Below, one piece after another: positions 7,027 through 13,994 of a stretch of 19,208 bases of DNA. Origin of the DNA: Planctomycetaceae bacterium (lineage in GTDB: Bacteria > Planctomycetota > Planctomycetia > Pirellulales > UBA1268); the NCBI GenBank assembly GCA_009691925.1, contig SIAG01000022.1, positions 1 to 19,208 of the forward strand, written 5' to 3'. The translations under genes were made by a program, and so were the position numbers. The notes under the pieces are model-generated. The model saw only the letters and a list, made by a program, of their open reading frames with translations, ran no database searches and had not been told where the DNA came from. Every line of letters begins with the position of its first letter. The stretch's first letter is position 1.

Positions 7027-7642
7027 TCGCGACAGCGGAGTCGTTCGGGACGCGCCACTCATCGTGATTGCCTCCGAGGACACCTATGCTGTCCACCATT
7101 ACCTCACCAAGTTCCGTGCAAGGCGTGTCCAATTTAGGGTGCTGCCGACGCAGGATTGTATGTCGTCACCTCAAGCGGTGCCCGATAGGCTCGACAGTTA
7201 TCGCGACAGAGAACAACTCAACGATAACGATGATTTGTGGCTGTGTATCGACCGGGATCATTGGGCTGAAGACAACCACATATTAAATCTGCGGCAGGTC
7301 AGGCAGAAATGCGTTCAAAAGGGATATCGGTTCGCAATTAGTAACCCTTGTTTTGATCTCTGGATCCTGCTTCATTTCGTGGATCCACCACCCGAAGGGT
7401 TTCGCAACTGTGGAGAGGTGACTCACCAGCTGAGGAAGCTTATTCCAGGATATTGCAAGACGTCGGTCGAAAGTGTGGTGCTTACTGTGGACCAGGTCCA
7501 GCAAGCGATCAATCGGGCCGAAAAGATGGCAGTCGATGACCTGTTTTCTCGAGACACGTCCACGACGCAGATGCATCTCATAATGGAAAGCCTGCGGGCC
7601 AAAGAGGCGATCCGTCTGACGATTAGGGAAGGCCGGCAGTGA
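7001..7642 (+). CDS. rloB: RloB-family protein (AbiLii-like, probable TOPRIM-like effector)
   Basis: A 213-residue protein of the RloB family (PF13707), the usual second gene of RloA/RloB and AbiLi/AbiLii pairs. Visible conserved points are LIVIASED (E26) at motif I, DLWLCIDRDHW with D84 and D86 at the acidic motif, and the family hallmark SNPCFDLWILLHF (residues 114-126). The arrangement of a Glu followed by a DxD pair suggests a TOPRIM-like metal site, hence a nuclease-type effector, but this is inferred. Motif I departs from the common EGxxTE form. AAGGAG lies about 10 bases before the ATG, inside the end of the ATPase gene. The sequence is strikingly AT-richer than the flanking genes (44% GC over 7261-7380), consistent with recent transfer. 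It is convergent with the fic gene, and no terminator was seen in the 101 bases between them. Confidence 0.9.
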   Translation: MPLKRRVLDRDSGVVRDAPLIVIASEDTYAVHHYLTKFRARRVQFRVLPTQDCMSSPQAVPDRLDSYRDREQLNDNDDLWLCIDRDHWAEDNHILNLRQVRQKCVQKGYRFAISNPCFDLWILLHFVDPPPEGFRNCGEVTHQLRKLIPGYCKTSVESVVLTVDQVQQAINRAEKMAVDDLFSRDTSTTQMHLIMESLRAKEAIRLTIREGRQ

Positions 7643-7743
7643 GGCGGGGCTTGGCTCCCACCGAACCGATCAGAAGTCCGCCGGCGAGGTTGACGTGATC
7701 CGCTCTCGGCAACGGCTGAACGCGCCCGACCTGGGGTCACCGC

Positions 7744-8901
7744 TCACAGCGGCTCTCCCCCTTCCTGGAGTGCCGCCAGATACGCCGCGTAGGAAAACAC
7801 CCGATTGCGGGGCTTGCCGGTCAGCTCCTTCGCGATCCCCAACTCGATCAGGGAATCCATCGCCTTGGAGGCGGTGGGAAACGTCATTCCGTGGCCTTCG
7901 CGGAGATGAGTGATCGAAAGCACCGGGCGGGCACGCAGCGCCGCAAGGACCCGCGACGCACTGGCCGCGCCTCGGCCGGCCTGCGCGACGCGTTGATGGT
8001 CGGCCTCAAACAGCGCGACCAGCCGATGGGCCGTCGTCACGGCGCTCGCGGCGGTGTTGGCGACTCCCTCGAGGAAAAAATCGAGCCACGCCTCCCAGTC
8101 CCCGTCGGAGCGGACGCGATCGAGGAGATCGTAGTAGAGACGACGGTGCTGCTTGAAATGGAGCGAGAGATAGAGAAGCGGCTCACCAAGCAAACCGCCC
8201 TGCTGGAGCACCAGGGCGATCAGCAACCGCCCCAGCCTCCCGTTGCCGTCGAGAAAGGGATGGATGGATTCGAATTGCACATGCACCAAGCCCGCCTTCA
8301 CAAGCACCGGTGTCTGATCGTCGTGGAGGAACCGCTCCAGGGCAGCCATGCAATCGCCCACCTCGTGCGGTGGAGGGGGCACGTAGTGGGCGTTGCCAGG
8401 GCGTGTGCCTCCGATCCAGTTCTGGCTCGTGCGGTATTCCCCTGGAGCCTTCTCGCTTCCCCGCCCCGATTGCATGAGACGACCGTGAATCTCGCGCAGC
8501 AGCCGACTCGAGAGCGGAAACCCCCCACGCAGCCGTGCCATGCCGTGCTGAAGCGCGGCAACGTAGCTCGAGACCTCCACGACGTCGTCGAATGGCGCTC
8601 CCGGGGCATCCTCCAATTCGAAAAGAAGCAAATCGGAGAGCGAGGATTGAGTTCCCTCGATCTGGGAGGAGAGGACGGCTTCCCGGCGGACGTAGGAATA
8701 GAGAAACAGGTGCGGATCGGGAAGCAGGACCGAGATCCCGTCGAGCCGGCCGAGAGCGACTGTGGCCTTTTCGAGCCGCTTCTGTCGCGACGGGTCGAGG
8801 AGGATCGCTGGCTCGGGCGGGAGGGGCGCCGGCACGAAGGCGCGGACCTTCTCCCCGGCCGTGGTCGTCGTCCGATAGGTGCCGCTGACCCTGCGAGCCA
8901 T
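7744..8901 (-). CDS. Fic-family protein (probable AMP transferase, class II autoinhibited)
   Basis: A 385-residue Fic enzyme, predicted to transfer AMP (or another nucleotide moiety) from its triphosphate to hydroxyl groups of target proteins in the cytoplasm. The catalytic motif HPFLDGNGRLGR is complete at 214-225 (H214, D218, N220, R222, R225). An N-terminal inhibitory motif of the (S/T)xxxE(G/N) form reads SSQIEG at 78-83, so the enzyme is class II and self-inhibited through E82. The C-terminal 80 or so residues (about 305-380) look like a winged helix of the kind common in stand-alone Fic proteins, which may bind DNA. Two inverted repeats lie just upstream of the start. No cognate antitoxin gene is present, as expected when the inhibitory helix is built in. 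It could act in defence, as a toxin, or in housekeeping regulation; the neighbourhood favours an accessory role. Confidence 0.93.
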   Translation of the reverse strand: MARRVSGTYRTTTTAGEKVRAFVPAPLPPEPAILLDPSRQKRLEKATVALGRLDGISVLLPDPHLFLYSYVRREAVLSSQIEGTQSSLSDLLLFELEDAPGAPFDDVVEVSSYVAALQHGMARLRGGFPLSSRLLREIHGRLMQSGRGSEKAPGEYRTSQNWIGGTRPGNAHYVPPPPHEVGDCMAALERFLHDDQTPVLVKAGLVHVQFESIHPFLDGNGRLGRLLIALVLQQGGLLGEPLLYLSLHFKQHRRLYYDLLDRVRSDGDWEAWLDFFLEGVANTAASAVTTAHRLVALFEADHQRVAQAGRGAASASRVLAALRARPVLSITHLREGHGMTFPTASKAMDSLIELGIAKELTGKPRNRVFSYAAYLAALQEGGEPL

Positions 8902-8910
8902 GGTGCGAAG

Positions 8911-8937
8911 CTTGAATACCGAAGGACGTTATTCAAG
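8911..8937. promoter_or_regulatory. Inverted repeat (possible operator) just upstream of fic
   Basis: CTTGAATA at 8911-8918 and TATTCAAG at 8930-8937 are perfect inverted 8-base half-sites separated by 11 bases. The pair starts 10 bases upstream of the fic start codon and would sit in its 5' leader or promoter. The centre spacing of 19 bases, close to two helical turns, fits binding of a dimeric regulator; the Fic protein's own C-terminal winged helix is a candidate. It could also form a hairpin in the fic leader RNA. Confidence 0.45.
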
Positions 8938-8941
8938 AAAA

Positions 8942-8965
8942 GGCTACAAAACTTTAATTGTAGCC
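8942..8965 (-). terminator. Probable intrinsic terminator of the PSD1-DUF1501 operon
   Basis: On the minus strand GGCTACAA and TTGTAGCC form an 8-pair stem with an 8-base loop, followed at once by TTTTCTT. It lies 67 bases after the stop of the DUF1501 gene at 9033 and just before the fic promoter region, where a terminator is expected. The stem is short, so an operator for fic is an alternative. Confidence 0.5.
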
Positions 8966-9032
8966 GGCCGCGGGGAACGGCACCAGCGGCGATGCCCCGC
9001 CTCGGCTGCTCTCTCCAGGCCGCCCCGTCGCT

Positions 9033-10532
9033 TCACGCCATCAGTTCGGGGATCACGCGGGCGTGGTCGACGCCGGTGAGCTTGAAGTCGAGGCCGAGGT
9101 GGCGGTAGGTGAAGCGTTCGTGGTCGAAGCCGAGCAGCTGCAGCACCGTCGCATGGAAGTCGCGGATGTGAACCGGATCCTTGACGATGTTGTAGGAGAA
9201 GTCGTCGGTCTCGCCGTAGGCTTGGCCGCCACGGGACCCGCCGCCGGCCATCCACATCGTGAAGCAGCGCGGATGGTGGTCGCGGCCGTAGTTCTCGCGC
9301 GACACGCCCCCTTGGGAATAGATCGTCCGGCCGAACTCCCCGCCCCAGATGATGAGCGTCGAGTCGAGGAGGCCGCGGCTTTTGAGATCCTGGACGAGGC
9401 CGTGGCAGGCCTGGTCGATGTCTTTGCACTGCATCGGCAGCCGGACGGCGACGTTGGCGTGGGTATCCCAGTTATTGAGATAGATCTGCACGAAGCGGAC
9501 GCCGCGCTCCACCATCCGCCGGGCCATGAGCACGCTGTTGGCAAACGACCCCGGCTTCTTCGCCTCTTCGCCATAGAGGGCAAACGTGCTCTCCGGCTCC
9601 GTGGCCAGATTCGTCAGATCGGGGACGCTCGACTGCATCCGGAAGGCCATCTCATACTGCGCGATGCGGGTCCGCGTCTCCGGATCGCCGATCTGGTCGA
9701 GCGTCCGCTGGTTGAGGGCCTGGAGGCCGTCGAGCGTCTTGCGGCGCACCTCGGGGGAAACTCCCGAGGGATTGTTGATGTAGAGGATCGGATCGCCCGC
9801 GGAGCGGAAGCTCACGCCGGCGTATTCACCGGGAAGATAACCACTCGACCAGAGCCGGGCGCCGATCGCCTGCACCTGCTCGGTGTTGGTCGGCTTGGCG
9901 ACGAGGACCACGAACGTGGGGAGGTCTTGATTGAGCGAGCCGAGACCATAGCTCGCCCACGACCCCAGGCAAGGGCGGCCGTGGAGTTGGTTGCCGGTCT
10001 GCATGTAGGTGATCGCCGGTTCGTGGTTGATCGCCTCGGTGTGCATGCTGCGGATGAAGCACATCTCGTCGGCCATGCTCGCCGTGTGGGGAAGCAGTTC
10101 ACTGACCCACATCCCGCTCTTGCCATGCTGGGCAAACTTGAACCTCGACGGCGCGATCGGGAACCTGGTCTGCCCCGATGTCATCGTCGTGAGCCGCTGG
10201 CCGTTGCGGATGCTCTCGGGGAGATCCTTGTCGAACCAGTCGTTCATCACCGGCTTGTAGTCGTAGATGTCCATCTGCGGCGGCCCGCCGACCATGTGCA
10301 GGTAGATGACGTTCTTCGCCTTCGGGGCGAAGTGGGGGCCGTGGGCACCGGGCACCCGCGCCACGCCGTCATTCCCCACGATGGCCGATCCGCCGGCATC
10401 GCCACGGGCCAGGCTCTCCCCCATCAGCGAGGCGAGCGCCGCCCCGCCGAGGAGATGGCTGCCGCGCTCGAAAAACCGGCGGCGCGTGAGGTTTTGTCCG
10501 AGCGCCGCGAGGTCGGAAGGGAGCGGGTTCAT
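9033..10532 (-). CDS. DUF1501 protein with Tat-type signal (partner of the PSCyt1/PSD1 protein)
   Basis: A 499-residue protein of the DUF1501 family (PF07394), whose fold is thought to resemble the alkaline phosphatase/sulfatase superfamily. The N-terminus has a twin-arginine motif (LTRRRFFERGSHLLGG), so it is probably exported folded by the Tat route. Conserved family blocks are visible: VIYLHMVGGPPQMDIYDYKP, the INHEPAITYMQTG block, the NWDTH block, IIWGGEFGRT and GRDHHPRCFTMW. The start at 10532 is chosen because AGGAG lies about 8 bases upstream; the longer frame from 10553 would place that site inside the coding sequence. It follows the cytochrome/PSD1 gene by 109 bases, the standard planctomycete pairing. 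The biochemical function is not established; a role in surface or periplasmic metabolism alongside the heme partner is inferred from co-occurrence. Confidence 0.93.
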   Translation of the reverse strand: MNPLPSDLAALGQNLTRRRFFERGSHLLGGAALASLMGESLARGDAGGSAIVGNDGVARVPGAHGPHFAPKAKNVIYLHMVGGPPQMDIYDYKPVMNDWFDKDLPESIRNGQRLTTMTSGQTRFPIAPSRFKFAQHGKSGMWVSELLPHTASMADEMCFIRSMHTEAINHEPAITYMQTGNQLHGRPCLGSWASYGLGSLNQDLPTFVVLVAKPTNTEQVQAIGARLWSSGYLPGEYAGVSFRSAGDPILYINNPSGVSPEVRRKTLDGLQALNQRTLDQIGDPETRTRIAQYEMAFRMQSSVPDLTNLATEPESTFALYGEEAKKPGSFANSVLMARRMVERGVRFVQIYLNNWDTHANVAVRLPMQCKDIDQACHGLVQDLKSRGLLDSTLIIWGGEFGRTIYSQGGVSRENYGRDHHPRCFTMWMAGGGSRGGQAYGETDDFSYNIVKDPVHIRDFHATVLQLLGFDHERFTYRHLGLDFKLTGVDHARVIPELMA

Positions 10533-10582
10533 GGAGAGACTCCTACGGGCCAACGGGAGGCGATTGAGGATCGAACGGAACC

Positions 10583-10616
10583 CTTCTCAGGAACCTTTCT
10601 CAGGAACCATGAGAAG
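10583..10616. repeat. Short direct and inverted repeats in the PSD1-DUF1501 intergenic gap
   Basis: TTCTCAGGAACC occurs twice (10584-10595 and 10597-10608), and TGAGAAG at 10610-10616 is complementary to CTTCTCA at 10583-10589. Either copy of TTCTCA can pair with the downstream TGAGAA, giving two alternative small hairpins between the cytochrome gene and the DUF1501 gene. It may be a weak attenuator or an mRNA processing or stability element; no factor is recognised. Confidence 0.5.
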
Positions 10617-10641
10617 ATTCCGCGAGCGGCAACGGGTTCGT

Positions 10642-13600
10642 TTATTTACAAAGGACTTCGTCGAGGTTCATCAGTTCGTTGGTGAGCATCGTCCAGGCGG
10701 CAAGCTGCGCCGGGTCGGGGTGGCGGGGCTTCGAGTCGCCGATCGCGATCAGTTGCTTCGCCTCTTCCATGTGGCCGCCGTAGTAGGCCTGGAGGTCGGC
10801 GAGCGACTGCTTCACGATCGGCATTTCCTGAGGCGAAAGCGGGCGGGCCACAAGACGCTTGGCGAGGAAATCGATCCGCGCGTCGTCGGTCTGGCCACCG
10901 ATCTCCCAGGCCCGGTCGGCGAGGGCCCGGGCGGCCTCGACAAACTGCGGGTCGTTGAGCGTGACCAGCGCCTGGAGCGGGGTGTTGGTGCGCTCGCGGC
11001 GGATCGTGCAGGTCTCCCGCGACGGAGCGTTGAAGATCTCCATCGACGCCGGCGGCGCCGTCCGCTTCCAGAACCAGTACATGCTCTTGCGGTAGAGATT
11101 CTCCCCGGAGTCACGCTTGTAGATGTTCGTGTTGCCCCCCATCGAGACCGCCTCCCAGACGCCGTCGGGCTGGTAGGGCTTGACGCTCGGGCCGCCGATC
11201 TGACGGACGAGGAGGCCGCTGGCGGCGAGGGCGTAATCGCGCACCATCTCGGCATCCATCCGGAAGCGCGGCCCGCGCGAGAGGAGCCGGTTGGCGTTGT
11301 CCTTGACGAGCTTGTCGGGGGTGGTGGCGGCCGACTGCCGGTAGGCGGCACTGGTCACCATGAGCTTGAAGAGCCGCTTCACGTTCCAGCCGGTCTCACG
11401 AAACTCCACTGCCAGCCAGTCAAGCAGTTCAGGATGGCTGGGGAGCTCACCGGAGACGCCGAAATCAGCGCTTGAGCGGACGAGGCCGGTGCCGAACACC
11501 TCCTGCCAGAAGCGGTTGACCGTCGTTCGGCTGGTGAGGGGGTGATCGGCCACGAGGAGCCAACGGGCCAGGCCGAGCCGGTTGCGCGGCGCCCCCTCGG
11601 GGAAGCCGGGGAGGACGGCGGGGGTGTTGGGCTGGACCTCGTCCAAACGCTTGTCGTATTCGCCGCGGGAAAGCACGAAGGCCTTCGCCATCTCCGGCCT
11701 CTCGTTCATGACATGGGCCACCGTGCCGCGGCGGCGGATCTCCGCCTGCTCAGCGTCGAGGGTCGCGGCCCGGACCGTGGCCACCTTGAAGGGCTCGTCG
11801 GCGGTGGCGAGCCACCAGTCGTAGAGCGGGCCGGCCGCGGCGGGGCGGGCGGCCGGATCGAGGCGGACGATGTCGGCGAGCGCCTGGCCACGGACGAGCC
11901 CTTCGATCTCGCCTTCGGCGAGCGTCCGGCCCCACACAGAAAGCCCCGCCAAGCCGCAGGCATGGGCCGGCAAACCGGGCGACCGGCTGCCGAGCGTGAA
12001 CGGCACCTGATTTTTGATCGTGTTCTTCTTGAAGGCGTTCGTCTCGATGTTCAAGCCCTGGAGCTTGCCGTTGTAGAAGACCTTGATCCCCTCGGGCCGA
12101 CCCGAGCCGTCATAGGTGATCGCTACCTGCGTCCAGGCGTCGGCGGGGAGCTGGTCTTTCGCCGAGACTTTCATCGCGTCGTCGGGCCAGGCGTGAACCA
12201 TGTGCATGCCGAGGCGCCGGCTCTGGATCGAGGCATCCCAGCCGCGGTGGGCCTGGGCGTCGTCCATCCGGGCGACGACGGCGTAGGCGGTGTCATTGGC
12301 CGGCGGGCGGACCCAGAAGGAGAGGCTGAAGCCCTGATCCTGTTCGAAGTCACCGAGGCCTGGCAGTTCCGCCGCCTTGCCATTGAGGAGGAGCCCCTGC
12401 ATGCCCGGAGGGCCGGCTTGCCAGGTCGTCTCGGGGGTGAGGGGGAGGTCGCTGTCGGCGCCGGCGAGTTTCACTTTCGTGACGCTCCCCTGCCCTTCGG
12501 CGAAACCGAGCTCCGCTGCGGGTGTGTCTTGGGGAAGGAGCGTGCGGACGGTGTCGGCACTCGCGGCGGTGATCCAGGCATCGAACTCCGGCCGGGCCGA
12601 GCCCTTCCGCGCCTCGACGGCGGCACGGGCGGCGGGGAGCTCCTGCTCGAGTTGCGTGAAGCGGGGGAGATCATCCGGCTTCGGCACCGGCACGATCGGC
12701 GGCGTGTCGTGGACGTTGCCATCCATCGCCGGCTGGGTCGTGTTGTTGAAGAACGCCGACAGCTCGTAGAACTCCTTCTGCGAAAACGGATCGAACTTGT
12801 GGTTGTGGCAGACGGCGCAGCCGGTCGTCAGCCCCATCCACACCGCGGACGTCGTCTCGGTCCGGTCGCGGCAGTAGATGACCCGGTATTCTTCGTCGAT
12901 CGCCCCCCCTTCGCTCGTCGTAATGTTGCAGCGGTTGAAGCCGCTGGCGATCTGGTTGTCGAGCTGGATCTCGCGCGGCAGCGACGGCGTCTCGGCGTTC
13001 ACAAGATCGCCGGCGAGTTGGAGAATCGTGAACTCGTCAAACGGCAGGTTGCGGTTGAACGCATTGGCGACCCACTGCCGGTAGGCCCACAGCTCGCGGA
13101 AGTTGTCGATGTGGATGCCGTTGGTGTCGCCGTACCGGGCGTAATCGAGCCAGTGGCGGCCACGGTGCTCGCCCCAATCGAGGCTCGAGAGGAGCCGATC
13201 GACGAGTTGCTCGTAGGCGTCGGGGGAGCGGTCGGCGACAAACGCCTCGACGAGGGCCGGCTCCGGCGGCAGCCCTGTCAGGTCGAGGGCGACGCGGCGG
13301 GCGAGTGTGCGCCGGTCGGCCTCCGGGGCGGGGGCGAGCCCTTCGGCTTCGAGGCGCTGAAGCACGAACCGGTCGATCGGATTGCGGACCCACGCCTCTT
13401 GCGTCACTGCCGGCGGTTCTTGCCGCTTCGGCGCGATGAACGACCAGTGGGGCTCGTACTCGGCCCCTTCCTGCACCCACCGCGTCAGGATCTCCTTCTG
13501 CTCTGTGCTCAGCGGCTTCTTCGCGGCCGGCGGCGGCATCACGTCGTCGGGATCGTCGGAGTAGACCCGGTCGAGGAAGGTGGTGGAGTCGGGGTCGCCC

Positions 13601-13845
13601 GGGACGAGGGCCCCAAACTCGATCGCCGCGTCGCGTTGGTCGAGCCGCAGGCCGGCCTTGCGGGAGGCGCTGTCGGCCCCGTGGCAGGAGAAGCAGTGCT
13701 CAACCAGGAGCGGCCGAACGTCTTTGTTGTAGGAGAGGTGCGGGGCGGCAGCGGGGGCCGGCTCATCGCCGCGGGCAGGGGCGGAAAGCGCAAGCAAGCC
13801 CAGGCAGGCGAGAGTCGTGCGACCCAAACGGTGGAACGGGGGCAT
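10642..13845 (-). CDS. Planctomycete cytochrome protein: PSCyt1-DUF1549-LamG-DUF1553 (PSD1)
   Basis: A secreted 1067-residue multidomain protein. A signal peptide covers about 1-26 (TLACLGLLALSAPARG). A PSCyt1 cytochrome c domain follows at about 38-125, with the heme motif CFSCH at 51-55 and a VMPPP segment likely supplying the axial Met (M103). DUF1549 (PSCyt2) spans about 152-370 and contains a second CxxCH, CAVCHNHKFDPF, at 343-354. A concanavalin-like LamG fold spans about 485-655 (FSLSFWVRPP to SVWGRTLAEGEIEGL), followed by DUF1553 (PSD1) from about 750 to 1000 (RNRLGLARWLL, NRFWQEVFGTGLV, RERTNTPLQALVTLNDP). The length is normal for the LamG-containing version. It is first in a pair with the downstream DUF1501 gene. 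AAGGGA precedes the ATG. It is probably an extracytoplasmic heme protein that handles polysaccharides or another large ligand through LamG; the reaction is unknown. Confidence 0.94.
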   Translation of the reverse strand: MPPFHRLGRTTLACLGLLALSAPARGDEPAPAAAPHLSYNKDVRPLLVEHCFSCHGADSASRKAGLRLDQRDAAIEFGALVPGDPDSTTFLDRVYSDDPDDVMPPPAAKKPLSTEQKEILTRWVQEGAEYEPHWSFIAPKRQEPPAVTQEAWVRNPIDRFVLQRLEAEGLAPAPEADRRTLARRVALDLTGLPPEPALVEAFVADRSPDAYEQLVDRLLSSLDWGEHRGRHWLDYARYGDTNGIHIDNFRELWAYRQWVANAFNRNLPFDEFTILQLAGDLVNAETPSLPREIQLDNQIASGFNRCNITTSEGGAIDEEYRVIYCRDRTETTSAVWMGLTTGCAVCHNHKFDPFSQKEFYELSAFFNNTTQPAMDGNVHDTPPIVPVPKPDDLPRFTQLEQELPAARAAVEARKGSARPEFDAWITAASADTVRTLLPQDTPAAELGFAEGQGSVTKVKLAGADSDLPLTPETTWQAGPPGMQGLLLNGKAAELPGLGDFEQDQGFSLSFWVRPPANDTAYAVVARMDDAQAHRGWDASIQSRRLGMHMVHAWPDDAMKVSAKDQLPADAWTQVAITYDGSGRPEGIKVFYNGKLQGLNIETNAFKKNTIKNQVPFTLGSRSPGLPAHACGLAGLSVWGRTLAEGEIEGLVRGQALADIVRLDPAARPAAAGPLYDWWLATADEPFKVATVRAATLDAEQAEIRRRGTVAHVMNERPEMAKAFVLSRGEYDKRLDEVQPNTPAVLPGFPEGAPRNRLGLARWLLVADHPLTSRTTVNRFWQEVFGTGLVRSSADFGVSGELPSHPELLDWLAVEFRETGWNVKRLFKLMVTSAAYRQSAATTPDKLVKDNANRLLSRGPRFRMDAEMVRDYALAASGLLVRQIGGPSVKPYQPDGVWEAVSMGGNTNIYKRDSGENLYRKSMYWFWKRTAPPASMEIFNAPSRETCTIRRERTNTPLQALVTLNDPQFVEAARALADRAWEIGGQTDDARIDFLAKRLVARPLSPQEMPIVKQSLADLQAYYGGHMEEAKQLIAIGDSKPRHPDPAQLAAWTMLTNELMNLDEVLCK

Positions 13846-13913
13846 AGTGTTTCCCTTGCAGATTCTTGCGGCGCCGGAACGCGGACGCTCGCCCCTCCCG
13901 AAAACCGCTCCGA

Positions 13914-13919
13914 ATTATA
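13914..13919 (-). promoter_or_regulatory. Possible -10 element (TATAAT) ahead of the PSCyt1/PSD1 gene
   Basis: The minus strand reads GTGCTATAATTCGG, with 68 bases between the hexamer and the ATG at 13845. No good -35 box is visible at standard spacing; TTGCTC lies 20 bases upstream. The octamer GCTATAAT and its distance to the start match the element ahead of the gene at 4921. Confidence 0.35.
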
Positions 13920-13956
13920 GCACCGCCGGAAGCGGCGGCGAGCAACCGGGCCGCGA

Positions 13957-13990
13957 AGCGCAAGTCGTTTCCTAGAAACAGCTTGGCGCT
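13957..13990 (-). terminator. Imperfect hairpin directly after the redoxin gene
   Basis: Arms AGCGC-AAG-GTTTC and GAAAC-CTT-GCGCT pair across a 3-base loop, with one 2x2 mismatch (65-66/80-81 of the 13900 block) and one bulged base. The hairpin begins 4 bases beyond the redoxin stop codon at 13995. There is no T-tract after it, so it may be a Rho-type or mRNA 3'-end stabilising structure rather than a classical intrinsic terminator. Confidence 0.4.
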
Positions 13991-13994
13991 GGGC

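Larger units (their letters stand above)
5061..8937. other. Putative acquired defence island (hsdM remnant, RloAB-like pair, Fic)
   Basis: The segment interrupts an otherwise uniform run of minus-strand planctomycete envelope and redox genes. It contains a broken type I methyltransferase gene, the only plus-strand genes in the window (an ATPase and an RloB-family protein), and a Fic enzyme. Base composition falls inside it, most clearly in rloB. No integrase, tRNA or direct-repeat attachment sites were seen at its edges, so the boundaries are approximate and the unit is inferred from gene content. Confidence 0.55.

Noticed and set aside
10533..10553. A start seven residues upstream for the first DUF1501 protein
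   Set aside because: The AGGAG ribosome site falls inside that extension and serves the ATG at 10532.
9063..10685. A 540-residue plus-strand open frame opposite the DUF1501 gene
   Set aside because: The minus strand carries clear DUF1501 blocks and a Tat signal; the plus frame is a composition artefact.
11542..13920. A 792-residue plus-strand open frame opposite the PSCyt1/PSD1 gene
   Set aside because: Same reason: antisense shadow with Arg/Gly/Val-rich composition and no recognisable domain.
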